Shown piece by piece: positions 1-5,028 of a DNA stretch of 8,030 bases. The first letter of the stretch is position 1; each line of letters starts with the position of its first letter. The notes beneath the pieces were generated by a model, which was not told where the DNA came from, searched no databases, and saw only the letters and a program-made list of their open reading frames with translations. The translations under genes were made by a program, and so were the position numbers. The DNA lies in contig JAFGKN010000204.1 in the NCBI GenBank assembly GCA_016928605.1, positions 1 through 8,030 of the forward strand, read 5' to 3'. The stretch is from Planctomycetota bacterium (lineage in GTDB: Bacteria; Planctomycetota; UBA8108).

Positions 1-375
1 CCGGGGGAGCCCGCCGATGTCGGGAGGAAGATCATGACGCACAACGGGCACTGCAGCTACCTGCCCGGCGGCGAGTGGATCCTCAACGACACGTATCCCC
101 TCGGCAAGGAGCGCGAGCAGTGCGTCTATCTCTTCCACGTGCCCACGAGCACGCGCATCGACATCGGCCGGTTTCATCTGCCCCCGCAGTACGCCGGCGA
201 GTGGCGCTGCGACACGCATCCGAGGTTCAGCTCCGACGGGCGGCGGGTCTGCATCGACTCGCCGCACGGCGGCGACGGCCGGCAGCTCCACCTGATCGAC
301 ATCTCTGAGATCGTGGCAAACCCGCCGGTCCGCCATCCCGCGGATGCGCAGCGAGACGGAACGGCGAGGAGGTGA
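1..375 (+). CDS. TolB/PD40-like beta-propeller protein, C-terminal part (cut by left edge)
   Basis: The frame is open from base 1, so the true start lies outside the window; 124 codons and the TGA stop are visible. The fragment has repeating blade-like signatures: NGHCSYLPGGEWILNDTYP, then a strand giving a value (YLFHVPTSTRIDIGRF), then GEWRCDTHPRFSSDGRRVCIDS, ending in LHLIDIS. The 'HPRFSSDGRRV' block is the classic PD40/TolB blade motif. The run of conserved Cys, His and Trp resembles propeller proteins annotated near oligogalacturonate lyase or TolB in planctomycete-like genomes. The last ~20 residues are a low-complexity tail. Catalysis cannot be judged because most of the protein is missing. 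Its stop codon sits inside the ribosome binding site of the next gene, so the two are probably co-transcribed, though a functional link to folate synthesis is not evident. An internal ATG at 34 is an unlikely start because it falls in the middle of a blade. Confidence 0.75.
   Translation, partial: PGEPADVGRKIMTHNGHCSYLPGGEWILNDTYPLGKEREQCVYLFHVPTSTRIDIGRFHLPPQYAGEWRCDTHPRFSSDGRRVCIDSPHGGDGRQLHLIDISEIVANPPVRHPADAQRDGTARR
367..375 (+). promoter_or_regulatory. Strong Shine-Dalgarno for the SDR gene, overlapping the upstream stop
   Basis: AGGAGGTGA is a full 9-base match to the usual 16S rRNA 3' end. It lies 8 bases before the ATG at 384, while its own last three bases are the TGA stop of the upstream gene. 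This decides the SDR start: the GTG at 372 overlaps the site and could not use it. A ribosome finishing the upstream gene would sit directly on this site, which suggests coupled translation. Confidence 0.8.
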
Positions 376-383
376 AGCCCCGC

Positions 384-1136
384 ATGAGTCTCCCGGGGAA
401 GGACCTGAGCGGCCGGACCGCCCTCGTCACGGGCGGAGCCAGACGCCTCGGCGCGGCCGTGGTGCGCGGTCTGGCCCGCGCGGGTGCGGGCGTCGTCATC
501 CACTACCTGCGGTCTCGGGCCGAGGCGGAGAGCCTTGCCGGCGAGATCCGCAGAGCGGGAGGGAGCGCATGGAGCCTGGGAGGCGACCTGCTGGACAGCC
601 ATGCCGCTGCCGATCTGCTGCCGCGCGCTATCGACCTGGCCGGGCCCATCGACGTGCTCGTCAACAGCGCGTCGATCTTTCCCGCCGAGCGTCTCCGGGA
701 TGTGACTCCGGCCTCCATCGATGAGAACATGCGAGTCCACCTGACGGCTCCGCTCCTCCTGGCGCGCGGTCTCGCCGCGCAGGGGCTCGAGGGGCACGTG
801 GTCAACTTTCTCGATGCGCGGATCGGGGAGTACGATGAGGAGCACGCGGCCTACCACCTGAGCAAGCGGGCGCTCGCCGCACTGACGCGGATGCTCGCAG
901 TGGAGCTGGCGCCTCGGATCGCGGTCAACGCGGTGGCTCCAGGCCTGATCCTCCCGCCGGCGGGTAAGGACGCCGCGTACCTGGAGGCCATGGCGTCCGG
1001 CGTCCCTCTCCGGCGACACGGAGGGCCGGAGGACATCGTGGACGCGGTGATGTTCCTGCTCGGGAGCCGGTTCATCACGGGCCAGACCATCTACGTCGAT
1101 GGCGGGCGGCACATGAAGGGAAGGATGTATGAATGA
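384..1136 (+). CDS. Short-chain dehydrogenase/reductase of the pteridine reductase (PTR1/FolM-like) type
   Basis: This 250-residue protein has the length of a single-domain classical SDR. The nucleotide-binding turn is TGGARRLG (16-23); the Arg-Arg there matches the NADPH-preferring PTR1/FolM pattern. NSAS stands at 94-97 in place of NNAG. The catalytic Ser of ordinary SDRs is replaced by Asp144 (NFLDAR), followed by Tyr157 and Lys161 in YHLSK. Spacings of 13 and 4 are the same as Asp181-Tyr194-Lys198 of Leishmania PTR1. The C-terminal block VPLRRHGGPEDIVDAVMFLL and GQTIYVDGG is also typical. Known members reduce pterins, dihydromonapterin or dihydrofolate with NADPH in the cytosol. Here the gene overlaps folB by 8 bases and leads a folB-folK-folE run, which supports a pterin or folate substrate. 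The exact substrate is inference. An ordinary SDR acting on an unrelated ketone is less likely given the Asp-Tyr-Lys set. Confidence 0.85.
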   Translation: MSLPGKDLSGRTALVTGGARRLGAAVVRGLARAGAGVVIHYLRSRAEAESLAGEIRRAGGSAWSLGGDLLDSHAAADLLPRAIDLAGPIDVLVNSASIFPAERLRDVTPASIDENMRVHLTAPLLLARGLAAQGLEGHVVNFLDARIGEYDEEHAAYHLSKRALAALTRMLAVELAPRIAVNAVAPGLILPPAGKDAAYLEAMASGVPLRRHGGPEDIVDAVMFLLGSRFITGQTIYVDGGRHMKGRMYE

Positions 1137-1521
1137 GGAGATGATCGACCGGCTCGACAGGATCCACATCCGGGACCTCCGCGTGCGGTGCATCATCGGC
1201 GTCAACGATGACGAGAGGCGGGAGAAGCAGGATGTCGCCGTCCACATCACGCTTTTCGCCGACCTGCGGAGGGCCGGCGAGACGGACGACATCGAGCAGA
1301 CCGTGAACTACCGGACCATCAAGAAGGATGTCCTGGCGATGGTGGAGGCGTCGCGGTTCTACCTCCTCGAGCGGCTGGCCGAGCGGGTCGCTGAGATCTG
1401 TCTCGGCGATGAGAGAGTCCGCAGGGCGCGGGTCCTGGTGGAGAAGCCGGGAGCGCTGCGGTTCGCCCGGACGGTGGCCATCGAGATCGACAGGGAGCGA
1501 GCCGCCGATGAAGGGGAGTGA
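1129..1521 (+). CDS. folB: Dihydroneopterin aldolase
   Basis: FolB cleaves 7,8-dihydroneopterin to 6-hydroxymethyl-7,8-dihydropterin and glycolaldehyde, a cytosolic step of folate synthesis. The 130-residue protein has the family's usual length (about 120). It shows IHIRDLRVRCIIGV (12-25), the DDERREKQ segment (27-34) with the conserved Glu and Gln, TDDIEQTVNY (52-61), the LLERLAE substrate-site Glu (Glu81), and the KPGALRFA motif with the catalytic-region Lys106. The start at 1129 overlaps the SDR stop by 8 bases and has GGGAAGG at 1118-1124 four bases ahead. The ATG at 1141 is the alternative but is spaced poorly from that site. The gene overlaps folK by 14 bases. The last ~8 residues are acidic and not conserved in the family. 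Some FolB proteins also epimerise dihydroneopterin; the sequence alone does not settle this. Confidence 0.95.
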   Translation: MNEEMIDRLDRIHIRDLRVRCIIGVNDDERREKQDVAVHITLFADLRRAGETDDIEQTVNYRTIKKDVLAMVEASRFYLLERLAERVAEICLGDERVRRARVLVEKPGALRFARTVAIEIDRERAADEGE

Positions 1522-2065
1522 GACGGCGGTCCGCGCGTACATCGCGGTGGGCTCGAACATCGATCCGGAGGAGAGCATCTTCGGCGCGCAGGTCCTGCTC
1601 CAGCGGAGGGTGCGGCTGACCGGCGTCTCGAGCTTCTACCGCACCCCGGCCCTGGACCGGCCCGACCAGCCGCCCTTCCTCAACGGCGTCTGGGAAGTGC
1701 TGACCGAGCTGCCGCCGAGGCGGTTGCGCGACGAGGTGCTGCGTCCCATCGAGACGGCCCTCGGCCGCGTGCGGACGGAGGACCGGTACGCGCCGCGGTC
1801 CATCGACCTCGACCTCCTCCTGTACGGCGACAGGGTCGTGGAGGAGGCAGACCTGAAGATCCCCCACCCGGACCTGGCTCGCCCGTTCGTGTACGCGCCG
1901 CTCCTCGAGCTGCTGCATCTCGTCGCGGATAGCGATGAGAGAGACGCTCTCCGCGCCCTGGCCGGGGTAGCATCCGGCAGGCCGGCGGAGGAGGCGGAAG
2001 GCCCTGCGTGCGGCGAGCCGCAAGTGGAGTTCACGAGGATTCTGAGAGAGAGCATCAAGCCATGA
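1508..2065 (+). CDS. folK: 2-amino-4-hydroxy-6-hydroxymethyldihydropteridine pyrophosphokinase
   Basis: HPPK transfers pyrophosphate from ATP to 6-hydroxymethyl-7,8-dihydropterin, the product of the FolB encoded just upstream. The 185-residue protein shows the full family set: YIAVGSN (11-17), SSFYRTPAL (41-49), QPPFLNGVW (54-62), the nucleotide and metal region around RTEDRYAPRS (89-98) followed by IDLDLLLYG (99-107) whose Asp100 and Asp102 match the Mg-binding pair, and IPHPDL with FVYAPLLEL (118-135). The ATG at 1508 is preceded by AGGGAG at 1492-1497, 10 bases ahead, and the start lies inside the end of folB. The final ~35 residues, after the last family motif, are rich in Ala, Glu and Gly and exceed the ~160-residue length of E. 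coli FolK; their role is unknown. The stop overlaps the folE start in an ATGA arrangement. Confidence 0.95.
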   Translation: MKGSETAVRAYIAVGSNIDPEESIFGAQVLLQRRVRLTGVSSFYRTPALDRPDQPPFLNGVWEVLTELPPRRLRDEVLRPIETALGRVRTEDRYAPRSIDLDLLLYGDRVVEEADLKIPHPDLARPFVYAPLLELLHLVADSDERDALRALAGVASGRPAEEAEGPACGEPQVEFTRILRESIKP

Positions 2066-2625
2066 ACATCGCGAGGGTGGAGGAGCTCATCCGCGAGCTG
2101 CTCGTCGAGATCGGAGAGGATCCCGAGCGCGAGGGCCTGCGAAAGACGCCGGCCCGCGTGGCCCGCGCCTACGAGTTCCTCTGCAGCGGGTACCATGCGA
2201 GCCTGGAGTCGGTGATCAACGAGGCGGTCTTCCAGTCGGAAGCCAACAACATGATCATCGCCCGGAACATCGAGGTCTACAGCCTCTGCGAGCACCACAT
2301 GCTCCCCTTCTTCGGGCAGTGCCACATCGCCTACATCGCGAAGCAGAAGGTGCTCGGCGTGAGCAAGCTCGCGCGCCTCGTCGACTTCTACGCCCGCCGG
2401 CTGCAGATCCAGGAGAGGCTGACGGCCCAGATCGCCAGGGAGGTGAGCCAGGCGGTCGATGCCGAGGGCGTGGGCGTGGTCATGGAGTGCCGGCACATGT
2501 GCATGATGATGCGCGGCGTCGAGAAGCAGAACTCGATCATGACGACATCGACGGTGCTCGGCAGCTTTCACGACGACGAGGCGACGCGCATCGAGTTCCT
2601 CACGCTCATCGGCAGGAGCATCTGA
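2062..2625 (+). CDS. folE: GTP cyclohydrolase I (type IA, zinc-dependent)
   Basis: FolE converts GTP to 7,8-dihydroneopterin triphosphate and formate, the committed first step of folate and pterin synthesis, as a cytosolic homodecamer. The 187-residue protein has SLCEHHMLPFFG (74-85) with zinc ligands Cys76 and His79, GVSKLARLVDFYARRLQ (99-115) followed by QERLT, and MECRHMCMMMRG (141-152) with His145 and the third zinc ligand Cys147. The Cys76-Cys147 spacing of 71 equals that of E. coli Cys110-Cys181, so this is a canonical zinc enzyme rather than the metal-promiscuous FolE2 (type IB) family. The end, TSTVLGSF then RIEFLTLI, is also typical. ATG at 2062 shares four bases (ATGA) with the folK stop and only a weak purine-rich stretch precedes it (GAGAGAG near 2044-2050), so translation is probably coupled to folK. 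It is the last gene of the plus-strand run. Confidence 0.97.
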   Translation: MNIARVEELIRELLVEIGEDPEREGLRKTPARVARAYEFLCSGYHASLESVINEAVFQSEANNMIIARNIEVYSLCEHHMLPFFGQCHIAYIAKQKVLGVSKLARLVDFYARRLQIQERLTAQIAREVSQAVDAEGVGVVMECRHMCMMMRGVEKQNSIMTTSTVLGSFHDDEATRIEFLTLIGRSI

Positions 2626-2646
2626 GCCGCAGTCCGTGACGGCGGC
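2626..2646 (+). terminator. Hairpin directly after the folE stop; possible terminator
   Basis: Immediately after the folE TGA, GCCGC (2626-2630) pairs with GCGGC (2642-2646). An inner GTC/GAC pair closes a CGT loop, and one A-G mismatch separates the two stems. There is no T-tract after it, so it does not look like a standard intrinsic terminator. In such GC-rich DNA a short stem can also arise by chance. Confidence 0.3.
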
Positions 2647-2650
2647 CGCG

Positions 2651-2712
2651 GCATCGGCATCCGCGTCCGCATCGGCATCCGCGTCCGCATCGGCATCCGC
2701 GTCCGCATCGGC
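2651..2712. repeat. 18-bp tandem repeat, about 3.4 copies
   Basis: The unit GCATCGGCATCCGCGTCC occurs three times without a mismatch at 2651-2668, 2669-2686 and 2687-2704, followed by a partial copy GCATCGGC to 2712. Each unit is itself three related hexamers of the form GC-A/G-TC-G/C. It lies wholly between the convergent folE and lysE-like stops and so is not in either gene. Exact copies point to recent slippage, and copy number probably varies between strains. On the plus strand it reads as alternating Ser-Ala and on the minus strand as Met-Pro-Met-Arg-Thr-Arg; neither looks like a real protein. Confidence 0.9.
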
Positions 2713-2716
2713 AAGG

Positions 2717-2808
2717 CCGCTGCGGTTGCGGTCCGCCGCTGCGGCTCCGGTCCCCGCTGCCGTTGCGGTCCGCCGCTGCGGTTGCGGTCCCCGCTCCGGC
2801 TCCGGCTC
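2717..2808. repeat. Degenerate 37-bp tandem duplication plus partial third copy
   Basis: Bases 2717-2753 and 2754-2790 align without gaps at 34 of 37 positions, and 2791-2808 begins a diverged third copy. Each copy contains two half-units that start CCGCTGC, spaced 18-19 bases apart, so the period is close to that of the neighbouring 18-bp array. This suggests both blocks grew from one hexamer-based low-complexity tract, the right part being older. The rest of the gap to 2847 is similar CTCCGG/CTGCGG-rich sequence without a clear unit. Confidence 0.8.
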
Positions 2809-2847
2809 TCGGCTGCGGCTGCCACCTCCAGCTGCCGCGCCGGCCCT

Positions 2848-3486
2848 TCACGCAGCTGCGGTCTGCCACCAGAGGATCGCCGCGTGGACGAGGAACTTCC
2901 CGCCGAAGCCGACGAGCATCAGGGCGCAGATGACGAGCATCCAGCGCTGCGCGCGCGGGCCGAGGATCTGGGCGCCCTGGAAGCTGGCGGCCGAGAGGAT
3001 CTCGAGCCAGACGAGATCGCAGAGCCAGTGGATCACCGCGAAGAGGATGAAGGCCAGCGCGCCCCACTGGACGGCCCGGGAGGCGAGCCCCAGCCCGACG
3101 GTGGCCCACCAGAGGAGGAAGTAGGGATTGCCGGCGGTCAGGAAGACGCCGGTCCAGAACGGGCTGCGGGCGGACCGGGAAGGAGCCGGCGCTTCGGCCT
3201 GCGGCGCGCGGCGGGCGCCCCAGAGGAGGAGCGCCCCCATCAGGACCAGGACGAGACCGCCGGCGAGGCCGATGCCGATGCGCGCTGCGTCGGACTCGAG
3301 CAGCCGGCCGGGCCCGGCGATGATCAAGAGCATGAGCGGCAGCTCGACGGCGCCGTGACCGAGGGACACCATCGCTCCGGCATGCCGGTGGCGGCTTCCC
3401 AGGGCGAGCGTGGCCGCGGTGATGGGGCCGGGGGCCAGCACGCCGGACAGGGAGATGGCCACGGTGTCGACGAGTATCGAGATCAA
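2848..3486 (-). CDS. LysE/RhtB-family exporter
   Basis: This is a 212-residue inner-membrane protein, the usual size for the LysE/RhtB/ArgO superfamily, which exports amino acids or related small molecules. The N-terminal helix carries the family's APGP turn (18-21). A second helix follows SLGHGAVELP (41-50), and hydrophobic segments lie at about 68-90, 110-130 (with the conserved NPY at 120-122), 138-162 and 181-205. A basic, proline-rich loop spans about 91-108. The start is TTG at 3486 with GGAG (plus-strand 3494-3497) seven bases ahead; no ATG gives a complete first helix. The substrate cannot be read from sequence. It lies 85 bases downstream of the esterase gene on the same strand and converges with folE across the repeat-filled gap. 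Confidence 0.85.
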   Translation of the reverse strand: MISILVDTVAISLSGVLAPGPITAATLALGSRHRHAGAMVSLGHGAVELPLMLLIIAGPGRLLESDAARIGIGLAGGLVLVLMGALLLWGARRAPQAEAPAPSRSARSPFWTGVFLTAGNPYFLLWWATVGLGLASRAVQWGALAFILFAVIHWLCDLVWLEILSAASFQGAQILGPRAQRWMLVICALMLVGFGGKFLVHAAILWWQTAAA

Positions 3487-3571
3487 TCGGCTGCTCCGCT
3501 GGGATCGGTTGCGGGGAAGGTCTTTCCTCTCCGGGATACGGCTCGCAGGACTCCGCCGTCGGGGCGCGGTC

Positions 3572-4963
3572 TCAGCGGGCGCGCAGGTGGCGGTCGGCGA
3601 AGTCCATGTAGCGCTCCCAGTCGTAGTCCTTCACGTCGTGGCCGCCGGAGCGGACGTGGTAGCCGATCGTCCCCTCGACCGACCGGTCGAGCGGCGGCAT
3701 CTCCTTCGCCGGAAGGCCCTCGAGACCGAGGAGGCGGTAGACGGGGGAGGCGTGGAGCGCCGAGAGGAACTCGCCGCGGGGATCGGCCCACAGGTCCTGG
3801 TCGGCGCTGGCGATGTAGACCGGCCGCGGCGCCATCAGAGCCACGAGCATGTGCTGGTCGATGGGGAGCTCGCTCTCGCGCCCGTTGTATCTCTTGAAGT
3901 TCTCGCAGAACCAGTGGGGGAAGCTGCGGTTGATGCGCTCGACGGTCTCGCCGAAGCACCGCCGGCTGAGGGCAGCGCCTCCGCAGCCGGAGTTGTTCGA
4001 GATCACCAGCGCGAAGCGCTCGTCGCTGGCTCCGGCCCAGAGCGCGGTCTTGCCGAGGCGGGAGTGCCCGAGGACGGCGATCCGGCGGCCGTCGATGTCG
4101 GAGTCCGTCTCCAGGTAGTCGAGGGCCCGGCTGAGGCCCCACGCCCATGCTGCGATGGATCCCCAGGCGTCCGGCGGACGCCGCTCGAGAGAGCGGTCGT
4201 CGAAGAGCGGATGCACCCCGTTGCGGAACTCGTCGTGGAAATCGGGATCGATGTCGCCGTAGTAGACCGTCGCCACTCCGTATCCGCGCGCGAGGATCTT
4301 CTCGATCGGCCAGCGCGACCGCGCCGCACCGCGGGACTTCTCGGTGGCGCGGTTGTCCACCACGCCGTCTCGGCCGGGCCGCATCCAGCTCCTGCCCAGC
4401 CGGATGCCCGGATCGGGGTGGACCGAGTGATTTCCCTGGAAGTTGAGCCCCAGGAAGGCCGGCACCGGCCGCCGCCGTCCGTTCGGGATGTAGATGAGCA
4501 CCTCCATCGCCGGCTCGTCGCGTCCCGCGGCGAAGCGGACGATCACCTGCTTGCGGGTGGCTGAGCCATCCAGGGCCTTGGCCTCCTTGTCGACGACCTC
4601 GAAGGAGAGCCCCTCGGGACGGCTAGGCGCGCGGCCGTAGACATGCTTGCGAAAGAGCTCGAGGATCTCGCCGCGGCGGTTCTCCTTCCACTGCGCGGCG
4701 GTCTCGACCTTCGTCCCATCCGCGCTGGCCAGCGGATCGGGGAGCGTGTAGGCGGGGACTTTCTCCTCGAGGTAGATCGTCCCGGGGCTGCGCCGCGACA
4801 GGTCCTCGCTGAGCGCGGGCGAGGCCTTCCATCCCCCGGCCGTCGATCGGTCCGGCTGGGCTGCCTCGCCGCCGCGGAGCGCGTGCCAACCGCCGGCGGC
4901 GGCGAGGAGCCAGAGGGCGAGCGCGAGTGAGAGGGGCGCGGTATCTCGATCGGCGGTCTTCAT
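3572..4963 (-). CDS. CE15-type glucuronoyl esterase-like alpha/beta hydrolase, exported
   Basis: The 463-residue protein begins with a probable signal sequence (hydrophobic stretch about 11-24, LSLALALWLLAAAG), so it is likely periplasmic, outer-membrane or secreted. The mature part matches bacterial carbohydrate esterase family 15: YGRAP (109-113), LNFQGNH (173-179), the nucleophile elbow GHSRLGKTALW (299-309, Ser301), SNNSGCGGAALSRRCFGE (322-339), FPHWFCENF (348-356), LPIDQHMLVALMAPRP (366-381), ASADQDLWADP (385-395) and GYHVRSGGHD (434-443, His442). CE15 enzymes cleave esters between glucuronic acid of xylan and lignin alcohols; the exact substrate here is not known. Asn324 occupies the place of the canonical acidic residue, so Asp387 or Asp390 may serve instead. 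The ATG at 4963 follows AAGGAGG by five bases. An in-frame extension to 5701 lies antisense within the neighbour's frame and has no signal peptide, so it was rejected. Confidence 0.88.
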   Translation of the reverse strand: MKTADRDTAPLSLALALWLLAAAGGWHALRGGEAAQPDRSTAGGWKASPALSEDLSRRSPGTIYLEEKVPAYTLPDPLASADGTKVETAAQWKENRRGEILELFRKHVYGRAPSRPEGLSFEVVDKEAKALDGSATRKQVIVRFAAGRDEPAMEVLIYIPNGRRRPVPAFLGLNFQGNHSVHPDPGIRLGRSWMRPGRDGVVDNRATEKSRGAARSRWPIEKILARGYGVATVYYGDIDPDFHDEFRNGVHPLFDDRSLERRPPDAWGSIAAWAWGLSRALDYLETDSDIDGRRIAVLGHSRLGKTALWAGASDERFALVISNNSGCGGAALSRRCFGETVERINRSFPHWFCENFKRYNGRESELPIDQHMLVALMAPRPVYIASADQDLWADPRGEFLSALHASPVYRLLGLEGLPAKEMPPLDRSVEGTIGYHVRSGGHDVKDYDWERYMDFADRHLRAR

Positions 4964-4968
4964 TCCAT

Positions 4969-4975
4969 CCTCCTT
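4969..4975 (-). promoter_or_regulatory. Shine-Dalgarno of the CE15 esterase gene
   Basis: AAGGAGG on the minus strand stands five bases before the ATG at 4963 and fixes that start. The 65-base gap to the upstream HzsA-related gene shows no obvious terminator, consistent with co-transcription. Confidence 0.75.
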
Positions 4976-5028
4976 GTCGGTATCGATGCCTCGCGCGACC
5001 GAGCGCCGCTCCGGACGCGCGGAGGCGA

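Noticed and set aside
372..383. GTG at 372 as start of the SDR
   Set aside because: It overlaps the Shine-Dalgarno itself; the ATG at 384 has ideal spacing and begins just before the conserved fold.
174..1292. Long minus-strand reading frame opposite the SDR and folB
   Set aside because: It lies antisense to two well-supported genes, has no recognisable domain, and its residue bias (Arg, Ser, Pro) is what the complement of GC-rich codons gives.
1636..2571. Long minus-strand reading frame opposite folK and folE
   Set aside because: It is the complement of two canonical enzymes; the His- and Asp-rich content is an artefact of the opposite strand.
2651..2808. CRISPR array
   Set aside because: The units are directly adjacent with no unique spacers, the period is too short, and no cas gene is present.
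2568..2825. Minus-strand frame with repeated Met-Pro-Met-Arg-Thr-Arg across the 18-bp array
   Set aside because: The repeats alone create it; it overlaps the end of folE antisense and has no clear ribosome site or domain.
2636..3124. Plus-strand frame beginning with a Ser-Ala repeat
   Set aside because: The Ser-Ala run is the tandem array read in one frame, and the rest is antisense to the LysE-like gene.
2782..4564. Long plus-strand frames opposite the LysE-like and CE15 genes
   Set aside because: They are shadows: charged, low-complexity translations antisense to proteins with intact family motifs.
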